Shown here: piece after piece, positions 1 to 9,361 of the stretch
How positions within the stretch are numbered: the first letter of the stretch is position 1
Layout: each line of letters opens with the position of its first letter
NCBI RefSeq assembly: GCF_900129555.1
Contig: NZ_FQWC01000001.1
Coordinates: forward strand, 248,001 to 312,000
Source of the DNA: Flavobacterium defluvii
GTDB taxonomy: Bacteria > Bacteroidota > Bacteroidia > Flavobacteriales > Flavobacteriaceae
Length of the DNA: 64,000 nt
Direction: 5' to 3'
The notes under the pieces: generated by a model
The model's input: the letters and a program-made list of their open reading frames with translations, nothing else
Database searches by the model: none
What the model was told of the DNA's origin: nothing
Program-made: the position numbers and the translations under genes

Positions 1-37
1 GTAAATTGAAAAAAAAGCACATTTATGTAAAGGAACT

Positions 38-66
38 TTGATTCGAATCGATAATTATTATATTTG
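38..66 (+). promoter_or_regulatory. Flavobacterium-type promoter for the DUF6089-uppS-bamA operon
   Basis: TTG at 38-40, an 18-nt spacer, then TATATTTG at 59-66. This fits the Bacteroidota consensus (TTG, about 19 nt, TAnnTTTG). The expected transcript start near 72 leaves a leader of about 13 nt before the ATG at 85. It is the best two-box match I found in the window. Bases 1-37 contain no gene I can identify. Confidence 0.6.
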
Positions 67-84
67 CACGCAATTCTGAATTAA

Positions 85-774
85 ATGAAGAAAATTTTTA
101 ATTTATTGTTATGTTTTTTCCCTTTTATTACGCTAAATGCTCAAATAAATGAGCTTGGTGTTTTTATTGGCGGAAGTAACTTTGTAGGTGATGTTGGAAA
201 CACAACTTATGTAAACCCTAATAAACTGGCTTTGGGTGTTTTGTACAAATGGAACAAAAGTCCAAGACATTCTTATCGTTTCTCTTACACACAATCTACA
301 ATTACAGGAAACGATTTAGATTCTGACGAAACAGGCCGCAGTAACAGAGGATATCGTTTTGATAATGATGTTAAAGAATTTTCTGCCGGCTTAGAATTTA
401 ATTTTTTTGATTTCAATCTTCATGATTACCATACAAAAGTTACTCCTTATATATATTCAGGATTAAGCTTTTTCCTTTATGACGGTTTATATCGTTATGA
501 AACCAGCCCAAATGTAACGCAGAAGATTAATTCAAATTCTTTTGCAATACCAATGACTTTGGGGATAAAATCAAATGTAACGCCTCATTTTGTGATAGGT
601 GCAGAAGTTGGAGCACGATATACTTTTACTGACAACATAGACGGCAGTAATCCTGATACCAGCAACACATCCATCAAAAAATTTGGAAATTTAAATAATA
701 ATGACTGGTATGTCTTTTCGGGTATTACTTTAACTTATACCTTTGGACAAAAACCTTGCTACTGCGCAGAATAA
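85..774 (+). CDS. DUF6089 family outer-membrane protein
   Basis: Predicted 229-aa secreted protein with an N-terminal signal peptide (about 20 residues, ending LNAQ) and alternating hydrophobic/polar strands typical of a small beta-barrel. It ends with an aromatic-rich strand and CYCAE. The family, which I recognise as DUF6089, is found in Bacteroidota and characteristically sits just before uppS and bamA, as here; its function is unknown. The stop lies 6 nt before the uppS start, so the genes are surely cotranscribed from the promoter at 38-66. The context suggests a role in outer-membrane assembly, but that is inference. It is too short for a porin; an OmpX/OmpW-like barrel is the likely fold. 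Confidence 0.8.
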   Translation: MKKIFNLLLCFFPFITLNAQINELGVFIGGSNFVGDVGNTTYVNPNKLALGVLYKWNKSPRHSYRFSYTQSTITGNDLDSDETGRSNRGYRFDNDVKEFSAGLEFNFFDFNLHDYHTKVTPYIYSGLSFFLYDGLYRYETSPNVTQKINSNSFAIPMTLGIKSNVTPHFVIGAEVGARYTFTDNIDGSNPDTSNTSIKKFGNLNNNDWYVFSGITLTYTFGQKPCYCAE

Positions 775-780
775 TAAATA

Positions 781-1521
781 ATGAATTTACTAGACTCTAT
801 AGATCAATCAAACTTACCAAAACATCTGGCCATTATTATGGACGGAAACGGACGATGGGCTAAACAACAAGGCTTCATGAGAGCTTTTGGACATGAAAAT
901 GGCACCAAATCTGTAAAAAAAACTATTACAACTTGTGCCAAACTTGGTATTGAGTACTTAACCCTGTATGCTTTTTCTACAGAAAACTGGAATCGTCCTA
1001 AACTGGAGGTTGAGGCATTAATGAAAATATTAATCAATTCCTTAAAAAAAGAGCTAGTTACACTTCAGGAAAACAATATCAGACTTAATGCAATTGGTAA
1101 TCTTGACAAATTACCAAAAACTGCACAAAAAGAGCTTTTAGACGTTATTGAGAAAACTAAAAATAATACCAGACTTACCTTAACCCTTGCTTTGAGCTAT
1201 GGTTCCAGAGAGGAATTAGTAAATGCAGTTCGAACAATTAGTGATAAAGTTAAAAATAATATAATTTCAATAGACACTATTGACGATTTAATTATAAATG
1301 AGCATCTTTACACGCAAAATTTACCAGACGTAGATTTATTAATACGAACAAGTGGAGAACATAGAATAAGTAATTTTTTGCTTTGGCAGATCGCTTACGC
1401 AGAATTATATTTTACTAATGTCTTATGGCCAGACTTTAAAGATCAAGATTTATATGAGGCTATTATTAGTTATCAAAAAAGAGAACGTAGATTTGGAAAA
1501 ACCAGTGAACAAATTAAATAA
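781..1521 (+). CDS. uppS: Isoprenyl transferase (undecaprenyl diphosphate synthase)
   Basis: cis-Prenyltransferase that condenses isopentenyl diphosphate onto farnesyl diphosphate to make the C55 lipid carrier for peptidoglycan and O-antigen synthesis; cytoplasmic, membrane-associated. The 246 residues match the family length. Visible signatures are IIMDGNGRWA near the start (catalytic Asp at residue 21), YAFSTENWNRP around residues 61-71, and the C-terminal RTSGEHRISNFLLWQ block that binds diphosphate. The ATG follows the DUF6089 stop by 6 nt, and the 3' end abuts or overlaps bamA depending on which GTG starts that gene. Coupling of lipid-carrier synthesis to BamA is common in Bacteroidota. 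Confidence 0.95.
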   Translation: MNLLDSIDQSNLPKHLAIIMDGNGRWAKQQGFMRAFGHENGTKSVKKTITTCAKLGIEYLTLYAFSTENWNRPKLEVEALMKILINSLKKELVTLQENNIRLNAIGNLDKLPKTAQKELLDVIEKTKNNTRLTLTLALSYGSREELVNAVRTISDKVKNNIISIDTIDDLIINEHLYTQNLPDVDLLIRTSGEHRISNFLLWQIAYAELYFTNVLWPDFKDQDLYEAIISYQKRERRFGKTSEQIK

Positions 1522-1528
1522 ATTTTTA

Positions 1529-4228
1529 GTGTTACAAAAAAGAATACCACAAATAGTCTGTACCCTTTTAATGCTGGGTAGTTTTTCACAAATTAAAGCT
1601 CAAGATAGAGTTCCTTTCGATCAAGGAAAAAAATATATTCTGGCTAAAGTCTCTGTTGTTGGTAAAATAAGCTTCAATGAACAAACTGTTGTAACCTTTT
1701 CAGGTCTTCAAACAGGACAGGAAATTACTGTACCGGGTGAAGAAATCACTGGTGCTATCAAGAAATTAGGAAAGTTAGGTCTTTTTGATGAGATCGCATT
1801 TTATATAAATAAAGTTCAAAACGACAGTATTTATTTAGACTTAAATATCGTGGAACTTCCAAAGTTAAACGAAGTTAAAATCACGGGCGTTAAGAAAAGT
1901 AAAGTCGAAGGATTAATTAAGGACAACAATTTAACCAAAAATAAAATTGTAAACGAAAACTTAATTACAACGACTAAAAATTATATCGAAAACAAGTATA
2001 AAAAAGATGGTTTTTATAATACAAAAGTTGTCATAACTACTACTCCTGACAGTACAGCAGGAAACATGGTAAATATGCTTGTGAGAGTTGACAAAGGCGA
2101 CAAAGTAAAAATCAGCAGTATTGATTTTATTGGAAATAAACAACTTACAGATACTAAGCTGAGAGCCGCTATGAAAGATACAAAACAGAAAAATCTGCTT
2201 CGTGTATTTAAAGCCTCTAAATTTATTCCCGAAAAATACAAAACTGATTTAGAGAAAGTTATCGCTGCTTACAAAGAAAAAGGATATCGTGATGCGCGTA
2301 TTATTTACGATTCTGTTACATACAACAAACAGAAAAACATGCTTGATATAAAAATTAATGTTGAAGAAGGAAATAAATACTACTTCGGAAACATTAAGTT
2401 CTTAGGAAATACTGTTTACTCAGATCAGCAGTTAAACCGTTATTTAGGTATCAAAAAAGGAGAAACTTATAATGGTGTTTTATTAGAAAAAAGAATCGCC
2501 GATAACACAAAACCAGACGGAGAAGACATTACAAACTTATATCAAAACAACGGTTATTTATTCTCTAAAATTAATGCTGTAGAGGTAAAAACTGTTAACG
2601 ATACAATTGATTTTGAGATTAGAATTACTGAAGGTCCAATTGCATATTTCAACAAAATTTACGTTACTGGAAATGATAAAACAAATGACCACGTAATTTA
2701 CCGTGAGTTAAGAACAAAACCAGGAAATAAATATAGTAAAGAAGAATTAGTAAGAACTATTCGTGAAATTGGTCAATTAGGATTTTTTGATCCTGAGGCT
2801 ATTAAACCGGAATTCAGAAACGTTGACCCGGCTGCCGGAACTGTTGATATTGAATATCAATTAGTAGAAAAAGGTTCTAGCCAGGTTGAGCTTCAGGGAG
2901 GTTACGGCGGCGGCGGTTTCATCGGAACTTTAGGTTTATCTTTCAACAATTTCTCGGCAAGAAAATTATTTGATAAAGATGCCTATAAACCATTACCAAT
3001 GGGAGATGGTCAAAAAGTAGCACTTCGTTTACAAGGAAGTACTTATTTCCAAACATACAGTTTATCATTCTCTGAACCATGGTTTGGAGGTAAAAAACCA
3101 GTACAATTCAGTTCATCTATTTCGTATAGTAAACAGTTTAACTATAACTATGCAACAAGAGATGTAGACAGAAATCAAAGTTTTAATATTTTTACAGTAC
3201 AAGTTGGTTTAGCTAAGCGTCTTACAGTACCAGATGATTATTTTGTACTTTCACAATCTGTTAGTTATCAGCATTATGACTTGAATAATTATTATACAGG
3301 ATTGTTTACTTTTGGTAATGGAGCATCTAGAAACCTTGCCTATACAATAGGAATCTCAAGAAGTAATAAAGGGGTTAACCCGATATTCCCAACTTACGGT
3401 TCGGAGTTTAGTATTTCAGCAAAAGTAACACCACCGTATTCTTTATTCAATAATATTAATTATGGAGATTTAGCTAATCAAAAAGAATACAAAACACAGA
3501 ATACAGGTGCAATGTATACTGGTGTAGATGGTTTGCCAGTAAATACCGGTGATTATACTAAAACCGAAACTGTAAACGGCCAGCAGGGAACTGTGAGTGT
3601 TGGATCAGATTTTAAAAGTGCTGACACTGATGTTGGAAAAGTCGATCAAAAGAAATACAACTGGTTAGAATACTATAAAGTAAAATTTAAGGCTGACTGG
3701 TATACTAAAATATATGGTAAATTAGTTTTAAGAACATTAACCGAATTTGGTTTCCTAGGAGCTTATGACCAGGCAAGAGGAGTTGTTCCGTTTGAGCGTT
3801 TCTATTTAGGAGGAGACGGTATGGCAAACTACTCTATGGATGGTAGAGAAACAATACAGTTAAGAGGATATCCTAATAACTCGCTTACTCCTATTATTGA
3901 AGACAGAAACAGTCCAAGATACGGGCAGCAGATTGGAGCAACAATTTATAACAAATTCTCAATGGAATTACGTTATCCTATTACGTTGAAATCATCAGCA
4001 TCTATTTATGCATTAACATTCTTAGAAGCAGGTTCATCATATCCAACGTTTAGAGATTACAATCCGTTTGATTTGAACCGTTCTGCAGGTGCTGGTTTAC
4101 GTGTATTTATGCCTGCTTTTGGATTGTTGGGTATTGATTTTGGATATGGTTTCGACGCTCTTCCGGGGTCTACGACAAACAAAGCAAATGGCTGGGAAAC
4201 ACATTTTATTATTGGACAACAATTTTAG
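1529..4228 (+). CDS. bamA: Outer-membrane protein assembly factor BamA
   Basis: Omp85-family insertase that folds beta-barrels into the outer membrane. An N-terminal signal peptide ending QIKAQ is followed by about five POTRA repeats (to roughly residue 430) and a 16-strand Omp85 barrel ending FIIGQQF, a terminal aromatic typical of BAM substrates. The long reading frame opens inside uppS, but the first sensible start is non-ATG: GTG at 1529, just past the uppS stop, giving 899 aa and a 25-residue signal peptide. GTG at 1505 (907 aa) is the alternative. The ATGs at 1418 and 1454 would add a long uppS-overlapping leader and are unlikely. Downstream OmpH genes supply periplasmic chaperones. Confidence 0.92.
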   Translation: MLQKRIPQIVCTLLMLGSFSQIKAQDRVPFDQGKKYILAKVSVVGKISFNEQTVVTFSGLQTGQEITVPGEEITGAIKKLGKLGLFDEIAFYINKVQNDSIYLDLNIVELPKLNEVKITGVKKSKVEGLIKDNNLTKNKIVNENLITTTKNYIENKYKKDGFYNTKVVITTTPDSTAGNMVNMLVRVDKGDKVKISSIDFIGNKQLTDTKLRAAMKDTKQKNLLRVFKASKFIPEKYKTDLEKVIAAYKEKGYRDARIIYDSVTYNKQKNMLDIKINVEEGNKYYFGNIKFLGNTVYSDQQLNRYLGIKKGETYNGVLLEKRIADNTKPDGEDITNLYQNNGYLFSKINAVEVKTVNDTIDFEIRITEGPIAYFNKIYVTGNDKTNDHVIYRELRTKPGNKYSKEELVRTIREIGQLGFFDPEAIKPEFRNVDPAAGTVDIEYQLVEKGSSQVELQGGYGGGGFIGTLGLSFNNFSARKLFDKDAYKPLPMGDGQKVALRLQGSTYFQTYSLSFSEPWFGGKKPVQFSSSISYSKQFNYNYATRDVDRNQSFNIFTVQVGLAKRLTVPDDYFVLSQSVSYQHYDLNNYYTGLFTFGNGASRNLAYTIGISRSNKGVNPIFPTYGSEFSISAKVTPPYSLFNNINYGDLANQKEYKTQNTGAMYTGVDGLPVNTGDYTKTETVNGQQGTVSVGSDFKSADTDVGKVDQKKYNWLEYYKVKFKADWYTKIYGKLVLRTLTEFGFLGAYDQARGVVPFERFYLGGDGMANYSMDGRETIQLRGYPNNSLTPIIEDRNSPRYGQQIGATIYNKFSMELRYPITLKSSASIYALTFLEAGSSYPTFRDYNPFDLNRSAGAGLRVFMPAFGLLGIDFGYGFDALPGSTTNKANGWETHFIIGQQF

Positions 4229-4252
4229 TGCTAATTTTATTACAAAGTTTAG

Positions 4253-4260
4253 TACATTTG
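4253..4260 (+). promoter_or_regulatory. -7 element upstream of the ompH pair
   Basis: TACATTTG fits TAnnTTTG and lies 30 nt before the first ompH start. No convincing TTG box is seen at the right distance. It suggests that the chaperone genes can also be transcribed independently of bamA. Confidence 0.4.
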
Positions 4261-4289
4261 GTTAAAAATTTTGAAATAAACGTAATGTT

Positions 4290-5324
4290 ATGAAGAAACA
4301 AGTTTTATTTATATTTTTAGCCTTGATTGTAGCAAATACAAGTCAGGCACAAGGTAAGACGACAAGGATTGGTTACATCGACATGGAATATATTTTAGAG
4401 AACGTTGCTGATTATAAAGAAGCAAAAGCTCAACTAGAGATAAAAGCTCAAAAGTGGAAACAAGAAATAGAAGCCAAAAAACTAAACATCAATACTCTTA
4501 AGGAAAATCTTAAAGCCGAAAAAGCTTTATTGACTAAAGAATTAATTGATGAAAGAGAAACAGAAATTAAGTTTCTTGAAAATGAAATGCTGGATTATCA
4601 ACAAAAGCAATTTGGTGCTGACGGAAATTTAATCAGACAGAAATCAGCATTGGCAAAGCCAATTCAGGATCAGGTTTTTACAGCCGTCCAGGATATTGCA
4701 GAAGCTAAAAATTATGATTTTATTTTTGATAAATCATCCGATTTGACAATGCTTTTCAGCAATAAAAGATTTGATATCAGCGATCAGGTTATACGTATTT
4801 TAAACCGAACTGATAAAAGAGAACAATTGAATAAAAAACAATTGAAAGATCAGGAAGCAAAAGAAAGCAAGGAAAATGCAATTGATGAAAATCCTGCAAT
4901 GGCTGATCGTCAAAAAGCATTAGACGAAAAGAGAGCTGCCAGAGAAAAGCTTATTGAAGACAGAAGACTGGAACAAGAAGCTAAGAAAAAAGAATACGAT
5001 GACAGACGTAAAGCTCTTCAGGCAGAAAGAGAAGCGAAAAAAAATGGCACGGTTTCTGAAACTGCAAAACCAGCAGATGCTTCAAAAACAGCTGAAACGT
5101 CTAAGTCAACTGAAGCAGCTAAAACTGGTGAAACAGCAAAACCTGCCGCAACGACAACTGAAACAACAGAACCAGTTGTAGATAAGGCTGCTGAAAGACA
5201 AAAGCTTTACGAACAGCGTAAAAAAGAATTAGAAGAAAGAAGAAAAAAGATACTCGAAGAACGAGAAGCGGCTAAAAAAGCAAAAGAGGCCGAAACACAA
5301 AAAACAAATACGACCAATAATTAA
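4290..5324 (+). CDS. OmpH/Skp family periplasmic chaperone with long charged C-terminal extension
   Basis: Signal peptide (cleavage near TSQAQ) followed by an OmpH/Skp domain at about residues 25-170, including the typical opening TRIGYIDMEYILENV and long coiled-coil helices. Skp binds unfolded outer-membrane proteins in the periplasm and hands them to BamA. The usual length is 160-180 aa, but this protein has 344. The extra half (about 175-344) is very rich in Lys, Glu and Ala, with a Thr/Ala/Pro segment at about 250-290 flanked by predicted coiled coils. It sits 61 nt after bamA and 14 nt before a second, normal-length paralogue. The function of the tail is unknown. Confidence 0.85.
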   Translation: MKKQVLFIFLALIVANTSQAQGKTTRIGYIDMEYILENVADYKEAKAQLEIKAQKWKQEIEAKKLNINTLKENLKAEKALLTKELIDERETEIKFLENEMLDYQQKQFGADGNLIRQKSALAKPIQDQVFTAVQDIAEAKNYDFIFDKSSDLTMLFSNKRFDISDQVIRILNRTDKREQLNKKQLKDQEAKESKENAIDENPAMADRQKALDEKRAAREKLIEDRRLEQEAKKKEYDDRRKALQAEREAKKNGTVSETAKPADASKTAETSKSTEAAKTGETAKPAATTTETTEPVVDKAAERQKLYEQRKKELEERRKKILEEREAAKKAKEAETQKTNTTNN

Positions 5325-5338
5325 TTAATATTTTAAAA

Positions 5339-5842
5339 ATGATGAAACAAATCAAAACTTTACTAATTGCTGCAATGCTTATTTTAGGAGCAAGTAACAC
5401 AATGAACGCACAGGCGAAGGTTGCCCATGTTGATGTTAGCGAGATTATGTCGAAAATGCCTGCTATGTTAGATGCTCAAAATCAACTGCAAAAATTAAGT
5501 GGTACATATGATGCTGAATACAAAAAAATGGTTGATGAATATCAAACTAAAATCAAAAAGTATGAAGCAGAAGCTGCAACTGTAACTGAGGCTGTAAACG
5601 GAGATCGTTCTAAAGAAGTGCAGGATATGCAAAAAAGAATCGTTGACTACAGAGACAACGCTCAAAAAGAACTTCAACAAAAAGAAACTGATATCGTAAA
5701 ACCTTTAATGGAAAAAGTAAGAGCTTCTATCCAAAAAGTTGGAAAAGCTAAAGGTTTCCAATACGTTTTAGACGGTTCTACTCTATTATTAGCAGACGGT
5801 CCAAACATTACTGCTGATGTTAAAAAAGATTTAGGATTCTAA
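5339..5842 (+). CDS. OmpH/Skp family periplasmic chaperone
   Basis: A 167-aa OmpH/Skp protein of normal family length: signal peptide ending NAQA, a short first strand (KVAHVDVSEIMSKMP), a long Lys/Glu/Gln-rich coiled-coil hairpin (about 50-125), and a closing strand region (FQYVLDGSTLLLADG). It should hold unfolded outer-membrane proteins for BamA, encoded two genes upstream. The first ATG of an ATGATG pair at 5339 was taken as the start; 5342 is equally possible. It is the last gene of the envelope operon, followed directly by a strong terminator. Confidence 0.9.
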   Translation: MMKQIKTLLIAAMLILGASNTMNAQAKVAHVDVSEIMSKMPAMLDAQNQLQKLSGTYDAEYKKMVDEYQTKIKKYEAEAATVTEAVNGDRSKEVQDMQKRIVDYRDNAQKELQQKETDIVKPLMEKVRASIQKVGKAKGFQYVLDGSTLLLADGPNITADVKKDLGF

Positions 5843-5863
5843 TAAACGAATTCTTTTAATTAA

Positions 5864-5900
5864 AACTGCTTAAATTTTAAAATTTAAGCAGTTTTTTTTT
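5864..5900 (+). terminator. Rho-independent terminator of the bamA-ompH operon
   Basis: A perfect 15-bp inverted repeat (AACTGCTTAAATTTT with its complement) is followed by a run of nine T. It lies 22 nt after the second ompH stop. Confidence 0.85.
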
Positions 5901-5978
5901 ACATTTAATTAAAATTAAATTTCATTAATACTCGCAGATTTCAGTTAAATTGGAATATAATTTTATTTCAAAAAATAT

Positions 5979-5986
5979 TAATTTTG
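5979..5986 (+). promoter_or_regulatory. -7 element at murI, possible leaderless start
   Basis: TAATTTTG ends only 4 nt before the murI ATG at 5991. If this is the promoter, the transcript would begin at or next to the start codon. No well-spaced TTG box is visible. Confidence 0.35.
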
Positions 5987-5990
5987 CATT

Positions 5991-6767
5991 ATGACAAACA
6001 ATAATCCTATAGGTGTTTTTGACTCTGGTATTGGAGGAACTTCAATCTGGAAAGAAATTCACGATTTACTTCCAAACGAAAAAACAATCTATTTAGCAGA
6101 TAGCAAAAATGCTCCATACGGTCAAAAAACAAAAGAAGAAATTGTTGCCCTAAGCAAAAAAAATGTCGAATTTTTATTAGAAAAAAATTGCAAATTAATT
6201 GTCGTAGCATGTAATACAGCTACAACAAATGCAATACGCGAACTTCGTAATGATTATGATATTCCCTTTATAGGAATTGAACCTGCAATAAAACCTGCTG
6301 CCAACAATTCAAAAACACAAGTTATTGGCATTTTGGCCACAAAAGGAACATTAAACAGCGAGTTGTTTAATAAAACAGCTGAAATGTTTCAGCACACTAC
6401 AATTATCGAACAAGTTGGTTACGGCTTAGTTCAGTTAATTGAAGACGGTAATTTATATTCGCCGGAAATGACTCAGTTATTAGAATCTTATTTACAGCCA
6501 ATGATTGATGCTAATATTGATTATTTGGTTTTAGGCTGCAGTCACTATCCATACCTGATTCCTCAAATTAAAAAAATACTTCCGGATCACATTAAAATTA
6601 TTGATTCTGGTGAAGCCGTAGCAAGACAAACACAAAACATCCTGCGTGAAAAAGTTGGTTTTACAGACGCATTGCATAATGATCCTGAATTTTATGTCAA
6701 TTCAAATCCCGCAGTGTTAAAATCTATTTTGGAAAATAAATATCCCGTAATCGAAAAAGAATTTTAA
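5991..6767 (+). CDS. murI: Glutamate racemase
   Basis: Interconverts L- and D-glutamate, supplying D-Glu for peptidoglycan; cofactor-independent cytoplasmic enzyme. The 258-aa protein has the Asp/Glu racemase signatures: GVFDSGIGG at residues 8-16 with Asp11, the first catalytic cysteine at residue 74 in VACNTATT, and the second at residue 183 in LGCSHYP. The ATG at 5991 gives the normal family N-terminus, and the alternative in-frame starts would remove essential sequence. It is separated from the bamA operon by a terminator and converges on the FadL-like gene with only a 3-nt gap. Confidence 0.95.
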   Translation: MTNNNPIGVFDSGIGGTSIWKEIHDLLPNEKTIYLADSKNAPYGQKTKEEIVALSKKNVEFLLEKNCKLIVVACNTATTNAIRELRNDYDIPFIGIEPAIKPAANNSKTQVIGILATKGTLNSELFNKTAEMFQHTTIIEQVGYGLVQLIEDGNLYSPEMTQLLESYLQPMIDANIDYLVLGCSHYPYLIPQIKKILPDHIKIIDSGEAVARQTQNILREKVGFTDALHNDPEFYVNSNPAVLKSILENKYPVIEKEF

Positions 6768-6770
6768 TCA

Positions 6771-8009
6771 CTATTCAAATTTTCGTTTTACAAACCAAAT
6801 TCCGTCTAACGATAAATTAAGAGATATTTTATGGTAGTTCTCTTTAATTAAATCATTTGAAATTCTGCCCTTTTGTCCGTATGAATATGAAATATTAAGA
6901 GACGAAAGAGAATTTTCGATTGGTAGTTTAATTCCAACAGATATTGAAGCATTATTAACTCTTTTGCCGTCTATTTCGAGATATCCTGTATCAAAATTCG
7001 CTACGGCAAAATATTGAATTCTATCCCAATATCTTCTAAAATTCTTGTTTTCATCAAGATAAGCTAATCCAAGTGCAAATCTGTCCTGATTTACATATTC
7101 TCCGTATAAATCTGATTGTTTTACATCTTTCCATAAACTTTTTTGGTAATCAAATGTTACGTTTAAAGCTTTTTTAAACTTTTTACTAACTCCTACTCCT
7201 ATTTCTAAAGGCATGTAATAATCGTCAACTTCAGAAGCAATATCCGATTCAATAGAACCATAAACATTATCGGTAATTGTTTCTACAGATTGTACTTTTG
7301 ATCCTTTAATTTGAGCGGGCAATTTAATAGTTGTTCCAATCGTAAACGTAGAATCGATTTTATACTGGCTTCCTATAGTGGCACGAAGTCCGTTATAATC
7401 TGTTTTCTTATGAATATTTGTAATTGAATTTAAAATTGTAAAAGTGCGATCGTCAACAATATTACCGAATAATAAAGCAGCCGAAGCTCCAACAGTTAAC
7501 TTTTCATTTAAACGATACCCATATGAAAAATCAAAATTATTCAGTCCGCCAGAACCACCGGCAGTTAAATAATATGATTCATTACTATCTAAAATAGGAA
7601 GTTTTAGATTTGAAATTTTGTAAGATGCACTTGAATATGGGCGTAATGCAATACTAAATCCTGATTTCTTCGTAATAGGAAATGCTAAAGCAAAGTGAGA
7701 AAACTGAAAATTGTTGCGCTTCTCGCTTTTTGAACCGCTTTGATAAGTGGTTGCTATCGCTTTTCCTCCTACATCAAGCATAAAATGATTGAGGGGAATA
7801 AAACCAAGCGAAGCAGGATTCAAATTATTAATAAAATCGGTAGATGGTAAAGCTATTCCTGAAGAACCCATTGAGGGAATAGATCCGAAATCTGAATCAT
7901 ATAAACTCCCTACACCATATAAAGAATATGGAGAGCTTGATATACTTTGAGAAAATGAGGCAGACGACATTATAATGAAGCAGCTCAAAAAAAATATTTT
8001 ATTTTTCAT
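6771..8009 (-). CDS. FadL-like outer-membrane beta-barrel protein
   Basis: A 412-aa protein with a signal peptide (about 20 residues) and an opening segment with LYGVGSLYDSDFGS and NNLNPASLGFI. The NPA pattern is seen at the N-terminal hatch of FadL/OMPP1 and PorV-like barrels. The rest is alternating beta-strands. It overlaps the upstream DUF4270 gene by one base (TAATG), so translation is probably coupled. FadL proteins transport hydrophobic compounds and PorV carries T9SS cargo; I cannot tell which applies here. Pairing with a DUF4270 lipoprotein recurs in Flavobacteriia to my knowledge, which suggests an unknown joint surface role. Confidence 0.6.
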   Translation of the reverse strand: MKNKIFFLSCFIIMSSASFSQSISSSPYSLYGVGSLYDSDFGSIPSMGSSGIALPSTDFINNLNPASLGFIPLNHFMLDVGGKAIATTYQSGSKSEKRNNFQFSHFALAFPITKKSGFSIALRPYSSASYKISNLKLPILDSNESYYLTAGGSGGLNNFDFSYGYRLNEKLTVGASAALLFGNIVDDRTFTILNSITNIHKKTDYNGLRATIGSQYKIDSTFTIGTTIKLPAQIKGSKVQSVETITDNVYGSIESDIASEVDDYYMPLEIGVGVSKKFKKALNVTFDYQKSLWKDVKQSDLYGEYVNQDRFALGLAYLDENKNFRRYWDRIQYFAVANFDTGYLEIDGKRVNNASISVGIKLPIENSLSSLNISYSYGQKGRISNDLIKENYHKISLNLSLDGIWFVKRKFE

Positions 8010-9337
8010 TAGTATGAGATGTAATAAACCTTAATTTGAATTTTGTTATCTGCGTGTTTCTGATCTCCCAAAACAAGTCTGTTTACGGATTTTGATATTC
8101 CTGGTAAGGTTAAGATTAATGCCGATCTCGAATCTGAAGCTTTGAGCATTTCTTTTTGCAGAAAACTTCCCAATGGAATAGTATAACCCAGGTTTTCATT
8201 AAATTCGTCACTTTTCTTGTTTAGAATTCCGTAAACGGCTGAACCAGCTGCATTTTGAAGAGAACCGCTAATTCTGTTTAAGTTATCTCCAACATAAACC
8301 TTTAGAGAATCTGCCAATGGATATTTATCTGAATAAGAATTATTAACAGGTTTTATAAATAACTGTGCATCAACAATTGCCCCTTTGCTAGAAATATTTT
8401 TAAGCTGTTTTATATTAGGAAAATCAATTCGGCAGGCTACTCCTGTTCCTGATTGTATAAATCCTTGTTTATTGGTTAAGGAACTTGAAAGTCTTTGACT
8501 CGAAATAGGCAGATTTTGGATTAAAGTACCGGTTTTATCGAGAGAAATAGAATTAAATTGTGTTGACGCATTTGACATCAAAAAATCAATAAAAAAAGAA
8601 TCTGCTTCGGTATCATTCTGGTATTTGGAATAATAAAGTCTGACTTTGCTTTTAGACGAACTAAACCCAATTACACTTGATGAACTTGTAGTTGAAGGAA
8701 CAAGAACCAATCCTTTTAAATACTCTTTAAATTCATCTAATCCAGTGATTTCTCTCTTCTTTATTTTTTGAAAAAGAGCGTCTCCAAAAGCATCGTTCAT
8801 TCTAATATTAATAGAGTCTTTTTCTATTGGACGAGGTTTATATGAAATGGTTCCCAGACTTTCATCGCTATAAGTCAAAGTTGAATTATTGTAAAAACTA
8901 TCATCATCAGTGTTAGGTTTTACTTTTTGTGTTAATCTGTGAATATCAAATTTCTGAACCTGAGTTGTATCTCCGTAATAATAATTATCGTACTTCAAAA
9001 TCATCGAAATAGAGTCAAAAACAAAATTTACAGCTTCAGTATCAGAACCTGAATTATTCAACGCATATGAACTCCCCGATAGTTGAAAATACCCATTTGA
9101 TTTTACTTTACCGAAAACAGGATCATCATAATTACCAATCAAAATACGACTCTGACCTGAAGTAACGAGCGAATCAAAATTTATTGTAGACATTTCGACC
9201 GTAACCGTATCGACCATAACAACTTTATTATTCAGGGATAAATAATCCGAACCCACAACAAATTCGCCAGCATCTGTATCGGTGCCGCATGAAAATAACG
9301 TAAAAGCAAAAAACAATAGAAATAAAATCTTGCGCAT
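8009..9337 (-). CDS. DUF4270 family surface lipoprotein
   Basis: A 442-aa lipoprotein with signal sequence and lipobox FTLFSCGTD (Cys about residue 17), then a beta-rich region starting with ...VVMVDTVTVEMST, typical of DUF4270, a Bacteroidota family of unknown function. The reading frame opens at 9379, but the ATG at 9337 places the lipobox correctly. A TATATTTG promoter element on the same strand at 9354-9361 also lies upstream of this start, so 9379 would be outside the transcript. It is first in a two-gene unit with the FadL-like protein. No catalytic motif is visible. Confidence 0.75.
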   Translation of the reverse strand: MRKILFLLFFAFTLFSCGTDTDAGEFVVGSDYLSLNNKVVMVDTVTVEMSTINFDSLVTSGQSRILIGNYDDPVFGKVKSNGYFQLSGSSYALNNSGSDTEAVNFVFDSISMILKYDNYYYGDTTQVQKFDIHRLTQKVKPNTDDDSFYNNSTLTYSDESLGTISYKPRPIEKDSINIRMNDAFGDALFQKIKKREITGLDEFKEYLKGLVLVPSTTSSSSVIGFSSSKSKVRLYYSKYQNDTEADSFFIDFLMSNASTQFNSISLDKTGTLIQNLPISSQRLSSSLTNKQGFIQSGTGVACRIDFPNIKQLKNISSKGAIVDAQLFIKPVNNSYSDKYPLADSLKVYVGDNLNRISGSLQNAAGSAVYGILNKKSDEFNENLGYTIPLGSFLQKEMLKASDSRSALILTLPGISKSVNRLVLGDQKHADNKIQIKVYYISY

Positions 9338-9353
9338 AATCAATATTTTTGAG

Positions 9354-9361
9354 CAAATATA
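9354..9361 (-). promoter_or_regulatory. -7 element for the DUF4270 unit
   Basis: TATATTTG on the minus strand, 17 nt upstream of the ATG at 9337. Predicted leader is about 11 nt. It supports the shorter start. Confidence 0.45.

Noticed and set aside
1418..1528. ATG starts for bamA at 1418 and 1454.
   Set aside because: They lie inside uppS and would place 25-37 extra residues before the signal peptide.
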